NCBI GenBank assembly: GCA_036785705.1
Contig: JAWUZG010000056.1
Coordinates: forward strand, 12,386,501 to 12,450,500
DNA: 64,000 bases
DNA from: Acanthornis magna
Lineage: Eukaryota > Chordata > Aves > Passeriformes > Acanthizidae
Direction of reading: 5' to 3'
Each line of letters opens with the position of its first letter. Position 1 is the stretch's first letter. This document shows, in pieces, positions 1 to 13,560 of this stretch. The notes under the pieces were generated by a model. It was not told the DNA's origin, searched no databases, and saw only the letters and a list, made by a program, of their open reading frames with translations. Both the position numbers and the translations under genes were made by a program.

Positions 1-86
1 CCCTCAGCAGTCATCATCCATTTTCTGCAACAAGATCCTGTAATTTCTGCCTGTGTTTTTATTCTCCTCTCCCTGCCAATGTACAG

Positions 87-230
87 ATTACAGTGCATTT
101 GCACCTCAGGTTAACCTGTGCGTTGAAAAATGTGTCGCTGGGGCTCAAACAGTGGCAATTAACAACCTAAGAAAAAAAGCAGGAATTCTGCAGACATTTA
201 TGGAAAAGCATCAAGGCACCCCAAACCAAA
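87..230 (+). CDS. Candidate internal coding exon, unknown gene
   Basis: This 144-nt segment follows a pyrimidine-rich tract ending in AG (about 57-86) and is followed by a GTAAGA donor at 231. It is open in one frame: a codon split after its first base, 47 full codons, and one leftover base. It would therefore be a symmetric phase 1-1 exon of 48 codons. The frame includes YSAFAPQVNLCVEKC near the start and LQTFMEKHQG near the end, with two cysteines four residues apart. I do not recognise the protein. The frame stays open past the donor to a stop at 284-286. A 47-codon open stretch between splice-like signals is not rare by chance in 64 kb, so this is only a candidate. No partner exon was found on this strand nearby. 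Confidence 0.2.
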
Positions 231-1516
231 GTAAGAAAATAATAAGTAAGCTTAAACTGCTCTTCAGCTCCAAAATACCACTTTGAAGATTCAAAATACC
301 AAAATTTGGCTGTCCTTCCATATCCCTAGAAGAGTCATTGAACGTCAACAAGTTATTCCTGACATTGGCACGGGTTAAAGAGATGGCAGATCCTCTGTTC
401 TTTGGCTAGCTTATTCCCAAAACCACTTTCTCATAGTATTAGGTAAAAATTTCAAGTAACATGTTTCTGCAAATAATCAAAGAGAAATGAGAAACTGTAT
501 GGATTCAGGCACAATTCAATAGGAAGAAAGGTGACAGCATACGCTTATAAGACATTTACATGATTGCTGTAGAAAACACATTTTTGTTAAGTTCCCTGTA
601 TTACATTTTAGCTGACACAACATAGAGAAAATAAATCCTTAGGAAAGTCTTGTTCTTACACTGTTTCTGCCTTGCCCAGAACTAAGCAGCAATGTTGAAA
701 TCTTGCAGGGAAGCTCATTCCCTTGAGGTTGTTAATCAGCATTTTAGACAAAAGTTTGGGGTAGCTTCCAACTAAGACTTCAAATTTTTTATCTGAAGCA
801 AACCAGACTGCTAAATTGCTTTCTGGTTTTATAAGACAATCATTAATAATAATAATAGCAAAATGAGAATTGCAAAGATTATTTTTTCATGTGTTTTATT
901 AACGTGAAGGTAAAATCCTGCTGATCAGATCAGCACAGTTGCATCAGAGATAAATTTAGCCCATTATTCAATTAATCCTTCAATGCACTCCTGTGGTCGA
1001 GGTAATACATTATTATTATCTCCACTTCTGTTATTCCCATTAGAGACATTAGTTCCAAGAATGTGAACCATTTATTGTTGAGGGTCCTGATCCTGTAACA
1101 GGATGTGCTGGCAGAGACCCCAGTGTCCATAGCAAATCCCACTACCTTGAATAAAACTCATCATCCTTCATTAGGACAATTGTTGCAAAGTGTCATTACC
1201 TCCTGTAGTACATACCCGGTTGAATAAGTGCCTACACCGTTTAATTTAAGGTGGAAATAATTAAACAAATGACCTGTTTGCATTTACTGTAACTGGGGCA
1301 TGTTTAATTGACCACCCTGCTTTTGGGAACATTCCCTTGTCCACACAAACAAGGACGAGGAAAACAAGGTGTCAAAACAGGTCAAAACCTACTTTTAAGG
1401 TGGTGGTAGTAACCTTTTACCTCTTTAAATAAGTGATGAAACAATTCTCCTGTTAGACATTTGGTCCACGTGTGTTCATGCTTTATTTTGCATCAGGACT
1501 GTCCTTTTAGAGCACA
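231..1516. other. Non-coding, A/T-rich
   Basis: No supportable gene. There is a short TAA-rich run near 842-857. At about 990-1065 the phrase with TTATTATTATCTCC resembles the central part of a MIR SINE, but too little remains to call it firmly. Confidence 0.6.
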
Positions 1517-1640
1517 TGGAATCATGGAATGGTTTGGGTTGGAAGGGACCTTTAAAGGTCACCTGGTCCAAGCCCCTCTGCAGTGAGCAGGGACATGACC
1601 TCAATCAGGCTGCTCAGTGCCCCATCCAACCTGAACTGGA
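1517..1640 (-). mobile_element. CR1 LINE, 3' end fragment (antisense)
   Basis: The plus strand reads GGAATCATGGAATGGTTTGG, then a TTGGAAGGGACC phrase, then the CCATCCAACCTG block. This is the reverse complement of the 3' untranslated end that chicken-type CR1 elements share. Only the last 120 or so bases are present, which fits the usual severe 5' truncation of CR1. The close match suggests a fairly young copy. No open frame survives. Confidence 0.9.
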
Positions 1641-4561
1641 ATCTCCAGATTGTTCCCACTTTACTGCATTTTGACCCACATTTTGGATTGATCTTAGCTG
1701 TGTTTATTGGATTCCTTTTGGATGACATTTAACCTGAACTCATGCTCCAGGACCATTTAAATGCTTTCACCACCAGCAAGTATTCAGTCTGTAAAACCAA
1801 ACTAGAGCTACCTAAGGGAAGCCCCTGGAAATATCCACAGTGTGGACACAGAATCCTCAGCCACGGCTGTATTGTTCTGTGCCTCACGCTATTTACAAAT
1901 GCAGAACAATCCCCTGTGTTACTCCAGTGACCCTCAGCCAGCTCCAGTGAGAAGAACATTGCACAAACCAGTCAAGCTGATTGCAATCCTGTCCCAGGGC
2001 TGCTAGCACAGCCACCAGCCCATTCTGAACCACAGCAATATTCTAGCTCTTGCAAGATTGGTCTCCATACAGCTATTAGGTAGCCCAGGAACCTTAGCTG
2101 CAAACACAAAAATTCAGTAAGAAGCAATTCTGCTTGCTAGTTAAACTGCAAAGATCAAATAATAATAGCAAGCAATGCAGGAATGCCATATATTTTATTC
2201 ATTAGCATTGCTAATGTGGAAAATGTTTCTTTTCCTGTGATGAATCTTACTCATTACATTTTGAATATAGGAGAACATATTCAGAATGTTGTGACAAACA
2301 TACAAGTACATACTATATATTTAAAGTAACACGGAAAATGGCCAATTTTGAAATATTTTAGAAGGTTTTTCTATTGCCACATATATCGCACACAGATGTT
2401 CAATACATTTTCTGATGTATAATGTATATCAAACATGTAGGAAACCTTCTGCTGGCCTTTCTATGCTCCACCTTCTTATAATATCCAGATTAATGTCATT
2501 AGCAAAACACCCAAGGGTGATAGATCCATGGGGTGATCCTTGGAAAACTTTGTGCTCCAGGCTGAATAGTACTTCCTAACATTTGGAGACCTATCAGGTA
2601 TTGCAACTGGTAGAAAATTACCTCAGACAGAGCTATAATTTCTTTTTATTACAATTCTTGCTGGAAACTGGCCCTTTTAGCAGAATGAAAAACAAAATAA
2701 TGAGCCTGTCTTTTTAATCCCCGAGAGGACCGGTTAATTTACGTTCACTCACTGTTTAGTTTTCATGGGTCCTAAAATTTGCACAGGGCCTCAGGGTCTG
2801 CTCTGTTCCATGATTAAGTGAAGCAAAAAGCCAGAAATGCTGTTCTACAGCTCCTCACTTACAATCTGCTTACAAACAGTAGATCACTCCGTGGTGTACG
2901 AGAACAAATACATTTCCCTCCTGTCACTAACTAACTCAGACAAATGCTTATTTACTGCAATCCTACAGACCGTGGAGAGATCAAGTTCTGCAGCGGGCAG
3001 GTCATGCCTAGCTCTGACATTAAAGCTTCATGTAAATTTTGAGATATTGTCTTCATTCTTTCCACTGTAGATTCCCTTCCCCCTCGCGCTAATGAGGACT
3101 AGGCTTTTCCATAGTGGATTTCCTCACTGAATACTTCAAAATAAATTATTCTGCTAAATGAATACACTTCATATCCCCTGGAGGAAGTGACAGTTTGATT
3201 CAGAAGGCAAATGTTTATATGCTTTGATTTCTATATTTTCCCCCTCTCCATACCTACACACACACTTGTATGCATATGTAAATATATATATTCCTAGAAG
3301 ACAAGTGAACCTGAGTTTTTACTTTCAAAATAGCCACAGTGAAGGGAAATATGAGATATGAGCATGCACATCATCTCTTAAGCAACTTATTTTTGGTTTT
3401 CTTTGTAGATAAACAATGGAAATGTTCATTGCCACACTCTATTCATGACTAAAAGAGCCCTTACTTAGGTGATGTCTGCAACAGGAGCCCACATATGAAC
3501 ATGGAAATTTCAGAATCATTTAGTTGAAGGATCAATTTACTAACCTTTTACACAATGTGAAGCTATCAGCATAAGGCAGGAATAAAAAAATTTGCTCTGA
3601 CTGCTAGAGCAGAACAGCAACAGAGGAACAGCTCTCACAACATGAGCAAGTGTGAAAAACACAAAAAGCAAAAGAAAGAAAAACCACATTAAAGAACAGC
3701 CAACAGTATACTAAGAAAAAAGCTTTTCCCTTGCTCTTGTAAGAAATAATGCCAGCTGAAACAGAGATCAAGTTTCCCATTTACACTTTCCATGGCTTTT
3801 ATTTTCCCAACAAACCAGGGAACCCAAACATGGAAGATGACATGCTTTCTTGTTAAATGTGTTTCCCACGGAGGCGTGCCAGGCCACCACATTAATGGAT
3901 TTCCACTTCACATTTGCTTCTGCAGATCATAACAACTTTTGCCTTTGTATATACCAGAATCCAAGCAGGCAAAACAACTTCTTTGCTGGAAACAAGCACT
4001 TCCACAAGCAAGAAAACAAATCAAGGGAGGTTTGGGTTGAAGGAACAAAAAAACCCAAACATCTAAGTGACAACTGGAAGTCTGTTTCCTAGAATTTACA
4101 AACACAGATAAGATGCTGAAATATAGGATTTATTTCAGCTTATACAAATAAGTGTTTATTTCTAGAAGACAGAGTTGCTGGAGAATAAAAAATATCCTAT
4201 TTTAAGAGGCACATGGCTGATATCAGGCACAGCCCTTCGCAAGCAGAGATATGAGACACAGACACCTCTATTTCTTCCTTAGTCATATTCAATTTCTTCA
4301 AGCTATGACTATTAAAATGAAGACTGAGCCATCAAAGTGTCATTGAGCTGAGGAAGGAGAAGGAGCTGAAGCTAAAGCAAACAATCATGATCAAAAACAA
4401 GGGAAATTATTTTAAGCAGAAAATTAATATATTTCATATTCAACTTGTGCCAAAATCTGACTGCAGCAGGAGAATTTTTAATTTGTCTGGTTTAATTATT
4501 ACTGAAGAAAGATCTTCAGATTCGATCCCTACCTTATAAAATCCTTTAGTGAAAGGACAAA
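1641..4561. other. Non-coding, no gene seen
   Basis: Short frames on both strands overlap each other and have no coding character. The stretch holds AT-rich DNA, a short CA/TA-rich patch near 3258-3292 and an A-rich patch near 3655-3720. Nothing else was recognised. Confidence 0.6.
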
Positions 4562-4640
4562 GGACTAGATTATGGTCTTGCTTATGGCTGTGTAAATCTC
4601 TGGTAACTTCACTGAAATCACACTGCTATGAATATTTATA
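4562..4640 (+). repeat. Old interspersed repeat, unnamed family
   Basis: The segment contains a GTGTAAATCTCTGGTAACTT core followed by CACTGAAATCACACTG. It resembles the 'gtgtaaatctggagtaactccactgaagtcaatgg' type of old repeat seen widely in sauropsid genomes. Similar phrases recur at 19074, 23191, 24605 and 26590. I cannot give a reliable family name. Confidence 0.35.
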
Positions 4641-4798
4641 GCTCATTGTAAACATTTTGAGAATTGTAGTGGGACCAACTTTATAGAGCACAAGATATTT
4701 TAAATATTGGAAATGTAGCCTTTGTACTTTCAAGCACCATATGCAGGGCTCAAATTTACCACAGTGAACAAAACTTCCCAGAGTAACACAAATCCAAA

Positions 4799-4878
4799 CC
4801 ACAGAACCATAGAATATCTTGAGTTGGAAGAGACCCACAAGGACCATTGAAGTTCAAAACCTTCAGTCAAGGCTCATA
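4799..4878 (-). mobile_element. CR1 LINE, 3' end fragment (antisense)
   Basis: The plus strand has CATAGAATATCTTGAGTTGG followed by AAGAGACCCACAAGGACCAT. This matches the reverse complement of the 3' terminus of the CR1 subfamily that ends in the 'cctgagttggaagggacccacaaggatcat' phrase. Only the terminal 60-80 bases are clear. The subfamily differs from the copy at 1517, so this is a separate insertion. Confidence 0.85.
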
Positions 4879-7800
4879 ACACTCAAAGGGCATCACTTAG
4901 CCCCAGGTTTCCTCCATGGGAGCTGTAAGGACTCAAGACACCTCAAAGCAGCATCGAGAGGCATCACGTGCAAAGATGGTTGGTCAGCTCAGATTAGGTC
5001 CTACCAGGACCTTCAGAAGTGGTTTATTTGATAGAATATAAGGCAATATTTTGCTGTCATTAATCCACTGAGAATCCCTGGTTTTTTCATTTCCTAAACA
5101 TGACATGCATATTTCAAATTACACATTTTTACTTGATAATTATTTAATAAGATAAGGATGGAATCAGCAAATAATGGCTCGAGAAGGAGCATTTAATTTC
5201 CAGGAGTGTCCTAAGAGACATTTAATTGAGGGGAGCCATAGCAATTACCTGCAAATTCAGTGTCAGACACATTTCACTAATTCAGGACTCAGGAAGACAA
5301 TGTGCATTAGCACTAGGAAGGTTGTAGATAGAGATAATCAGATAATGAACATCGCAGTGGTGAATCTACAGACAGAAATTACACTGCTGCTTGGCTTGTC
5401 TAAGATTTGAAATGCAAATTATTTTGCAGATTTACAGAATGAACTCTTGATTCTTTTTAATTCTTCGCCTTAATTTTGTTGGGATGATTCCTCATTTACC
5501 TCTTGGCCTTTGACAGATGTCTGGATTTGCCCTGGTGGTAAGGATTTTGGCTGGCAGGCATTGAATGCAATGTAGTTTCAAGTTGAAGGAAATGTAAAGA
5601 TAAAGAGCAGAGAAAAAAAGTACAGCAGGCAGTGGTGTTGTGTCAGTGCTGTTTGCTCAGTCTTCATTCATGAGTGTATTTCTAAACTGCTGGATCTGGC
5701 TACATATTAATATTGTTAATACCAGGTCCTCCTGGGAGAACCATATGCCGAAAGAAAACACCCCAGGTCAGCTAAGACAAGTCACCAAATGAAAAGCAAA
5801 TTATTGTGCTAACCAGACCAGTCTGCTGGATGAAAGTATCAGGAAAGGCTTGGAGTAAAACTACACTAATTTGGGTTTTGTGGTAAGTAATACCTAAGAT
5901 TCAACGACACGAGTTGAAAATGGAGATAGTCAAGCCTTGGGAATAAGGACCTGTTGTCCTTCTAGTCCTTTCCCTGAGGGACATTCACTCCACACCAAGA
6001 GATGACATTGAATAATGACAAATAATGACAAAAAATAAGGACAAATCTGATTTCCAGGTTCCTGTGCTGCTTTTCATTTTCTTCCACAGAAGCAAAACCG
6101 CTGACAGACCCATCCCTAACCCACTGAAAGGCATCCCTAACAACTGAGAGATTTTCTGCAGAGCATTAAGACTTCTCCATAAATAGGGGAGCAGGCTGCA
6201 CCTCTGTGTGCTCAGGGGCACTGTACTCTGGGTGTGCTCCGTTTGGAGTTATTGGTGGCATGAATCAAAGTGGCAAGACCTGCCTCTTATCTGTGCCCAC
6301 TTAAATTGAGTGCTTTGTATGTGTACCTCTAACGTAGTCGGGTCCTATATTCAGCAACAGCGATAGAGAATCCTCAAGTACAAACATGCACCAAGTGATA
6401 TTTCTGATTTAAAGGTTAACACTGATTCAAATTGCTTTTATTCTTCCCTCCTGCTGGGTAGGAAAATGTTCTTTAGATTTACTGTTCCGGAATGTTCTCT
6501 TTCAAGATCTCACTACTTTGCCCCCAAGATTTCCTCATTCTCTCCCTCCGAACGTGCAAGAACAAATTACAAACGTGATTATTTGCAAACTTGAATGCCT
6601 TTGGTAGAAAAATACTAATAATCTTGATCCTGAATCTTATCATTGTACATTGGTCAAACAGCAATTACCCTTTTCCTGACAGCTGCTGTCCTGACTTCCT
6701 TCCAATGCTAAATCATGAGTCCTTCATCATTTTCTAATAGATTAAATGATTTGCTTTTGCAGAAAACTGTTTTGATATTTATTGTACTCTGTTCATCACC
6801 ATCCCTCTGAATTGTGCTGGGAAAACTTAAATGCTTTGAGAGAGATTGGATAGATGGGTAGATAACTGTGAAATTTTACAGTTAATATTTGCAAAGCGCC
6901 TAGAGATTTCAGAATAAAGGAGGCATGAGAAATGCAGAGATTTCCTGTTATGTTTCAATGCATGAATGCAATAAGAAGAAGAGAGGGCGGGAAGAACCAA
7001 GTCAAATATTATGGTAGGTCTCAAAAAGTCACTTGCTTTAATCCATGACTTCCCTGTTCTCCACCATCTCATCGGCACTTGCAGAACTAGACTTCATTTG
7101 TTTCCTCTGAGATTTTCTTTTAAAAGGATCTGAATGGAGATAGGGATTTCTATAGAGCACAGGTAATTAGTGCTGGAGGGCTCTGATTATCTCTTTATAC
7201 CCCTCCTCACCATTTGACACAATTCCACATAATAAGCCTTCCCTTGAACAAACCTGGTCTGTGACAGTGTCTCCCGGGAGGCTGATTCTGCATGTGAGGA
7301 GAAGAGCTGCACATTTCCATCCTCTGCAGACACAGGTCCCTTTTCTTCACTTCTCTAATGGTTATCGGAGAGGAGAAGAATGATATACTGCATTTAAAGG
7401 TAAAATCCCTGTCCCCTACCTTTTCCTCCCAGTAGAACTGTGGGACAACCAACTGCTTATTTTTGTTCTTACTCAAATTTCCTTTCTATGCTTTCCCTAT
7501 TTTAATTAAAATGAGATCAACAATCCACCAGAAAACAAACTCATGAAAGCTACACTGAACATACATCTGCATTATAGTCTAATAATAATTTAAAAGTTAG
7601 GGTATTGAATAAAATTAAACAATTTCCCCTAAACAGAGGGAATTAAAATAAAACCCAACAGCAACAACAAAACCAGGAGAGATCATGATCAATTAATGAT
7701 GAATATTGCATTGCTTTGTTTGCAATATATCAGTTCATGCCCAAAGAGATAATTTGGAAGATGGGGAGAACTATTAGGGGTGTTTAGGGAAATACCAACA

Positions 7801-10564
7801 AAGCCCAAAAAGCTAAACTATAAGAAATAATAGCAGGCAACAACAAAAGACCTTGAGGAACACGAGACTAATTAGAGAAGTTGGCCATGCGTTTTGTTAT
7901 CGCTCCATTACAATGAATGGAAATGAGGCCAGGGGTTAAACATCTCTGCTCAGGATCACCTGGGGAACAGGAGCAAGGAAAAACCTGATCTGCCCTTGTA
8001 TTTGTAATTTAAACTCAAAGAACTTGAACTGTTACAGAGCAGATGTCAAGCAAAAAGACATAAAAATTCTCACTAAAGATCAGAAGTTCGGAAAACATTA
8101 AAAGAGGGACTGAATAAATAAAATTCCCACATACTTTTCTTTATAAGACTCAATGGGGCAAGCAAGATAACAAAGGAACTTATGTCAGGGAGAAATAACC
8201 ATTATACTTCACAGACACTTGTTTAGAAACAATTTTCTTTTGCCAACAGCTATAAATGGTGCAAGCTTCAATACTTTTATTTGTACTTAAATGAGAGGCC
8301 ACTTGTCAAATATTTGTACAGAATAAACCTCAGCTCAAAGCTTTTGAATGTATGCTTTGCTTTAAATATGGTAGTAATCCCACCTCTAGTCAGCCGAATC
8401 CTTCAAGTCATGCTGTGCTGAACCACATCTGTCTCTCGAGATTCCACAATAAAAATTATTGCTTTGCATTTCAGCAGCGAACAAAGTGATTCCCATGTAC
8501 AGTTTGTTTGCAAAACACTTTGTCAACCAAATGGATCTTAAGCAACTGCATATTCTTACAAAGCAGAAACACAAACAGAAAAGAAAAAAACCACCCCACC
8601 CTCTTTCTAAATGTGAATGACAGTAGACAAACGTGACAAACTGAAGCCAGCTCGACTGCCAATTCCTCTGGGAGAGACAAGCTCATCTGCAACTGCATCA
8701 AAGGCAGCAGCTGGCCAGCCCAGCCTGCCAGTGGGATGGTGATGCTCATCAGCAGTTTGAAGGTGCTAAAGTAGATGACATGGAGCTGTTTCAAGAATCA
8801 GAGCCCACAACAAGTTTATCTGAGGATGGGCTGGGTAAAATGCCTATTGCTTTTCTCTCTAGCCATTCTTCACAATGATTTTGCCACTCCTGCCTAAGCT
8901 TCTGATAGTCAGTGTTTTCTTTTTCTAGACAAAGACCCATTGTTTAATGCTTCTGAGTGCTCTGACAGCTAGGAGGGTGAAAAGCAACCTGCGAGTGACA
9001 GTAAATGCCTTCTCTCTCTGTGTTAATATCCAGTGTAGATCTGTAATGCACTGCTCGGGGTGACTCTCCAAGCAGCTGGGAAAGTCGATCCACTGTCAAA
9101 GCAGCAGCAGCTTTTGCACTTTGCTCAAGAAGTTTGGGGCTCCTTGTTTCTACATTTCATGATGATATAGAAGCATCTGCTCGTGGCATAGGCTGACACG
9201 GGCTGGACGAAAGAATGGAATGCATTCTCATATCCAACCAACACAATTTTTGTTTCCTCTGCTTTCCCCTTCCTCCTGCAGCTTGGCTTAGGCGATCCAA
9301 ACAGCCTTCATGCACAATGGGGAAACATTTCCTGCCCAGCCAGCACACTGCTTCTTAAACTCAATGTTCTCAGGACACAATCAAAACAGAACACAGATGT
9401 TTGATAAGTATCTAGTCTGGGTGGGAAGATGGTGATACATAAGGAAGAAAAGCAGAATCTTTTCAATCTTCCTGTGTGAAAAACACATTGCTTTTGCATC
9501 TGCAGTTGAAATCTAGACTGCACCATGTAGAGGTAGGTAGACAATGCAAGTTTGCCAGGGATTTTGTCCTGGTTTTGGAAGCATTTTGATACTGATACCC
9601 ATCTCAGTGTAGCAAATTTGACAGAATCTATCGGCTAGATAAACTGCTGCTCCCTTGCAGGTCACTAGATGGTGATGGGGAATATTAAAAAAGCTCCTAA
9701 TGCAGACAGTGAAGCTGCAGACCTCGCTGTAGTTAATAAGTGAAGGAACACTTGCTGTTCCCCATCATTCCTTTCAATTCTGCTCACGTCATGTAATCTC
9801 AGACAGCACAAATTGCCATCAGTGTGAGATACCAGGAATGCCTCCAAACCCACTGTGGAGTTCAGTAGGAGAGGTGGAGACTGAGCAGCATCTCCAGCCT
9901 ATCCTCCTGGGGTATAGCTTTAATTAACAAGGTTCTATATAAAGAATTTGCCGAGTTGGTTATTTGAAGAAAAAAAGTCCATCTGTGCTCCTAGAAACAG
10001 GACACATTTGAAATCATATTCCTTTTTATATAGCTTGGACAAAGCAGAAACAAATGTCCAGAAGGGAAAAAATCTTCCTGAGATAAAAAGGAGCTGGCTG
10101 CTCTCTGCTGATCCTTTGGCACCATGCCTGCCAGTATTTGAGAAGAACAAAGCTGAGAAATAGAAATTCAGCACTGAGAAGATGCACCCACTACCTCTGA
10201 AGCACTTGCACCCCACCAGCCCACTCGAAAAATCACTTCTAGGCAAAGCCTTTAGCCTGGGAGGGACACAGGGAATGGCAAGCTGAGCCAAGTCTCTCTT
10301 GTTAAGAGAACTCCAGAAACAAACAGACAAAACATTAGCTGATATAATTTGTTGCATGTTTCAGGGATGGGAAATAGAGAAATTCAGAAGAGAAGAGAGG
10401 ACAACTCTATGTCCCAGACACCCACCCAGAAATTGCAGCAGGAATTCCCAGAACTACCCACTCTTATCTATTCCCGGCGCCTTGGATCCAAAAAAACCCT
10501 TCTGTCCTCAGGAAGCTTTTCTTCTCCATTTTTTTCCTCGTGTCTGCTCATATAAAACCACCAC
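4879..10564. other. Non-coding, no gene seen
   Basis: No supportable gene. There is a small tandem duplication of AATAATGAC near 6010-6035 and A/T-rich DNA at 7500-7850. A moderately GC-rich patch at 8630-8790 has many CAGC words and no coding frame of note. The minus frame at 9935-10357 (140 codons) has no recognisable domain and no splice context, and looks random. Confidence 0.6.
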
Positions 10565-10845
10565 AAAATAAGAAATTCCTAAAGTACTGACAAACTGGAA
10601 AATATACCAAGAAGAGCAAGGAGAAATGAATTATGAGTGCTGGAGGGACTCACTTGCAAGGAAAGATTAGAAGAACTAAATATGTCTAGCTTGGCAGAGA
10701 GATGACTAAGCAGAGAGGGGGAAGTGATAAATGTCTACAAATATTTGAAGGGCGTATACACTGAGGAGGCAGAGAGATTCTGCAGTGTGAGCCATACCAG
10801 GTGGTGGGATTAGGAGCAAAGGGATGGAATCAGAAAAGGAAAAAA
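10565..10845 (+). mobile_element. CR1 LINE fragment (sense)
   Basis: The segment carries, in order, a GGAAAGATTAGAAGAACTAA phrase, CTAGCTTGGCAGAGAGATGA, TGTCTACAAATATTTGAAGG and a 'gtgggattaggagcaaagggatggaatcag' type block. This order matches the region of CR1 just after the reverse-transcriptase ORF, from the 'ggagaagag...gtctacaaatatctgaaggg' part onward. It is well diverged, and the CR1 3' terminus is missing. The A-rich tract at 10840-10890 follows it. Confidence 0.8.
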
Positions 10846-13560
10846 ACCAAAACAAAACAGAAAAAAGCCCCAAACCTCACAAAGCAAAAATTCAACTGAA
10901 AGCTACATAAACCATAGTCCTCGTGAAAATGATATATATCCACATCCCCCACACTGGGGATGTGGAGATTTTCTCAGAGGTAGAAAACTCAGTATTATGA
11001 GACATATGGGAGGACTGCAGGAGTGCTTTGTTGCTTGCAGAACTAAAGGAAAGAGCTGTGCCTTGATGCTGGGAGAGCAACAGGAGCCTCAGTGGACAAC
11101 AGGTGTCCCACCAACACTGTCAATTAGAGAGCTTCAGGCAGGAAGTGAAGGTAGTTGTTGTATCCAATTGAAATCACAAGAGGAAGGTTTGTTTGGAATA
11201 ATTTAATGACCCTGAACTTGGTAGAGCTGCAGGACTTTGTAGACACAGCCCAGCCAGATGGTCCCTGAGAAGCAGGAGGCTTTGGGCTTGTTAAGCATTC
11301 AAAAAGATGATGGTGGAAAACCTGAAAGATCAAGATGGAAGACAAAAGCATCATATTCCTCCATCCTGACTCCATTCAACCATCACTGGTTTAACCAGGT
11401 CAAAAGGAGACAGGGGAGAATGGAGTGCATTCCACAACTCAGTTTCTGATGGAAAGCAAACCAGTGCTCCTCCAGCATCTTGAAAAGTTAGGAATTAAAT
11501 GTAGCCAATTCCTCTTTCAGGAGGACAAAAATCCCACTTGCCTTCCACTTCCAGACAGGGAGGACCCCAGCCACCAGCACAGACATCACCCCAGTACATC
11601 CTTTCAAGCCCTCTCCCGCTCCACATCAGCCCACTCGTCTGTGAACGAGCACAAAGACAATCCAGAGATCACCTCTGAGGGCACATAATGGAAGGTTGTA
11701 TTCTAGACCCAGTTCAGCTGGATTCCAGCCAGGACATGCAGCTCAATTGCTTTAGAGCCACAGACAGCAGTGCCTCCTCCTGCCAACACAGGAGGGGCAG
11801 ACCTCTACTTTTGTCTTCCTGGAAGTATTGTCACCAAGGCCCCTGCACACAGCACTCAGCTGTTTTGCCGGAGAAGGGGCATGGGTCCAAGATAATGCAA
11901 GGAAATGCATGGAGTCCTTCCTTAAGAAATGCATTTCAGGTGTTAAACCTCTCCCTTGTGCAATCTTGTGTACACCAGGCAAAAGGAATTCCCACAAGTC
12001 CCAACACAGGAAGCGTGTCAAGGTCCTTCCCTTTACACTGGATTTGATTCCAAGTTTGATGGGAAGTCAAAGCCTTAGCTTACGTTTTCAGAGTACTTCA
12101 TGTCCCAAGCAGAGGTTCGCAGGGATGAAATCCCACGCCTGTGATAGGGAAATCTCTGTGAACAGGGTGATGCTTGCCTCCTTGGCAAGCAGAGCCAATT
12201 CTACTAGCATTGTGCTTTCGTAGGTGAAAATAAATAAAGAAGGTATTTTACTAAAGTGAGATTTCAGGACGATCATGTATTTCTCTAACAACTGAAACAG
12301 GGGAGCAAATAGAACAGCCAGAGGTCAGAGCAGCTGATGTGGTGGAACAGCTCAGCTGGACAATAGCACTGTAAGGGAAAAGACACACTTCTGCCTGTCC
12401 CTACAGCAAACCAACACGTTGCTGAGCATGGCCCTTCACACTTGGGACACCAGAACTAAAAGCCTCATTACAGGGACAATTCCTGTATCAATCAGCTGAA
12501 GCACAGCAAAGGAGAACTTCATTTTTGATAAATGGAGGCAGTAGAGGCAGAGGGGAAGTTTTCTAGGGATTCCAGTGTTGCATGCAAACCCAAAGACAGC
12601 CTTTATTTCCAAAACCTGAAGTAAAAGATGCTTTTAATAACATAATTCCCACCAGAAATGACACAGGTCAGCCATCACAAGGTCGTCCCACCCCAATAGA
12701 GAGATTCTTATCATCCACAGGAACCAAGTCCCAGTGCTCCTTGCTTAGGAGACAGTCCTGGGACAGAGAAGCTGTGATGACCTTTCCACATGGAAACAGG
12801 CATGAGGCATCCCAAGGGAAGAGGGAAAGAGCTCTTCTAACAGACATGCTCTTCTCCCTGCCCTTCCCAAACACATGATCCTCTGCCAACGTAAAGGTCT
12901 CTCAGTGGAGCCATCATGCAGCAGATGAAACATAATGACATACCTTGATCTGGGTAGGACAGGCGCTGAGTCCTCTGTAGAGGCAGGCTGGGCTGGTTTC
13001 AAGCTGGGAAAGCCTTTTCACCAGGAAAAAGAGCAGCTGCCATTAAAGACTCAACCGAGCCACGTTCAGCAAAGTCCTGGGACTCGTGGTGGTGAAGCTG
13101 TAATGGGAGAGCCAGGTTCATCTTCGCGAAACAACACGGATTCCAGTGTCCCAGCATGGCTGGGGGGAGCATGGCGCTGTTGCAGCTCTTTTCATTAACT
13201 AACCAGGTGTTTAACTTCAGCATCCTGGCTCAGATCCAGCATGGAGACACACACCGCCTTTCTTTACCCAGTTTTCACTCAGCAGCTCCATCCTGAGCAG
13301 CTCCCCCCACCCTGCCCTGGTGCAGACCCTGCAGAGCAGGTGCAGTGTCACCCCAGAACACGCTGCACTTCACCAGCAGGTGAGGAACTGCTCCTCAGCC
13401 TGCTGGACCCAAAGGCTCATGGAACCTACTGTGTAAACATAAGGCACTATTATCTCCCCTCTCCACATGGAATCACTTTATGGAATTTATTATTATTATT
13501 TGGAGCTCAAATTGAAACCCTCTGGCCATGTATGAACACTAAGCCTGCTTAGGGAATGCA
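10846..13560. other. Non-coding, moderately GC-rich
   Basis: Overlapping frames of 60-131 codons occur on both strands at 11.4-13.2 kb. None shows a domain, consistent codon bias or splice context. I saw no repeat I could name. Confidence 0.55.
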
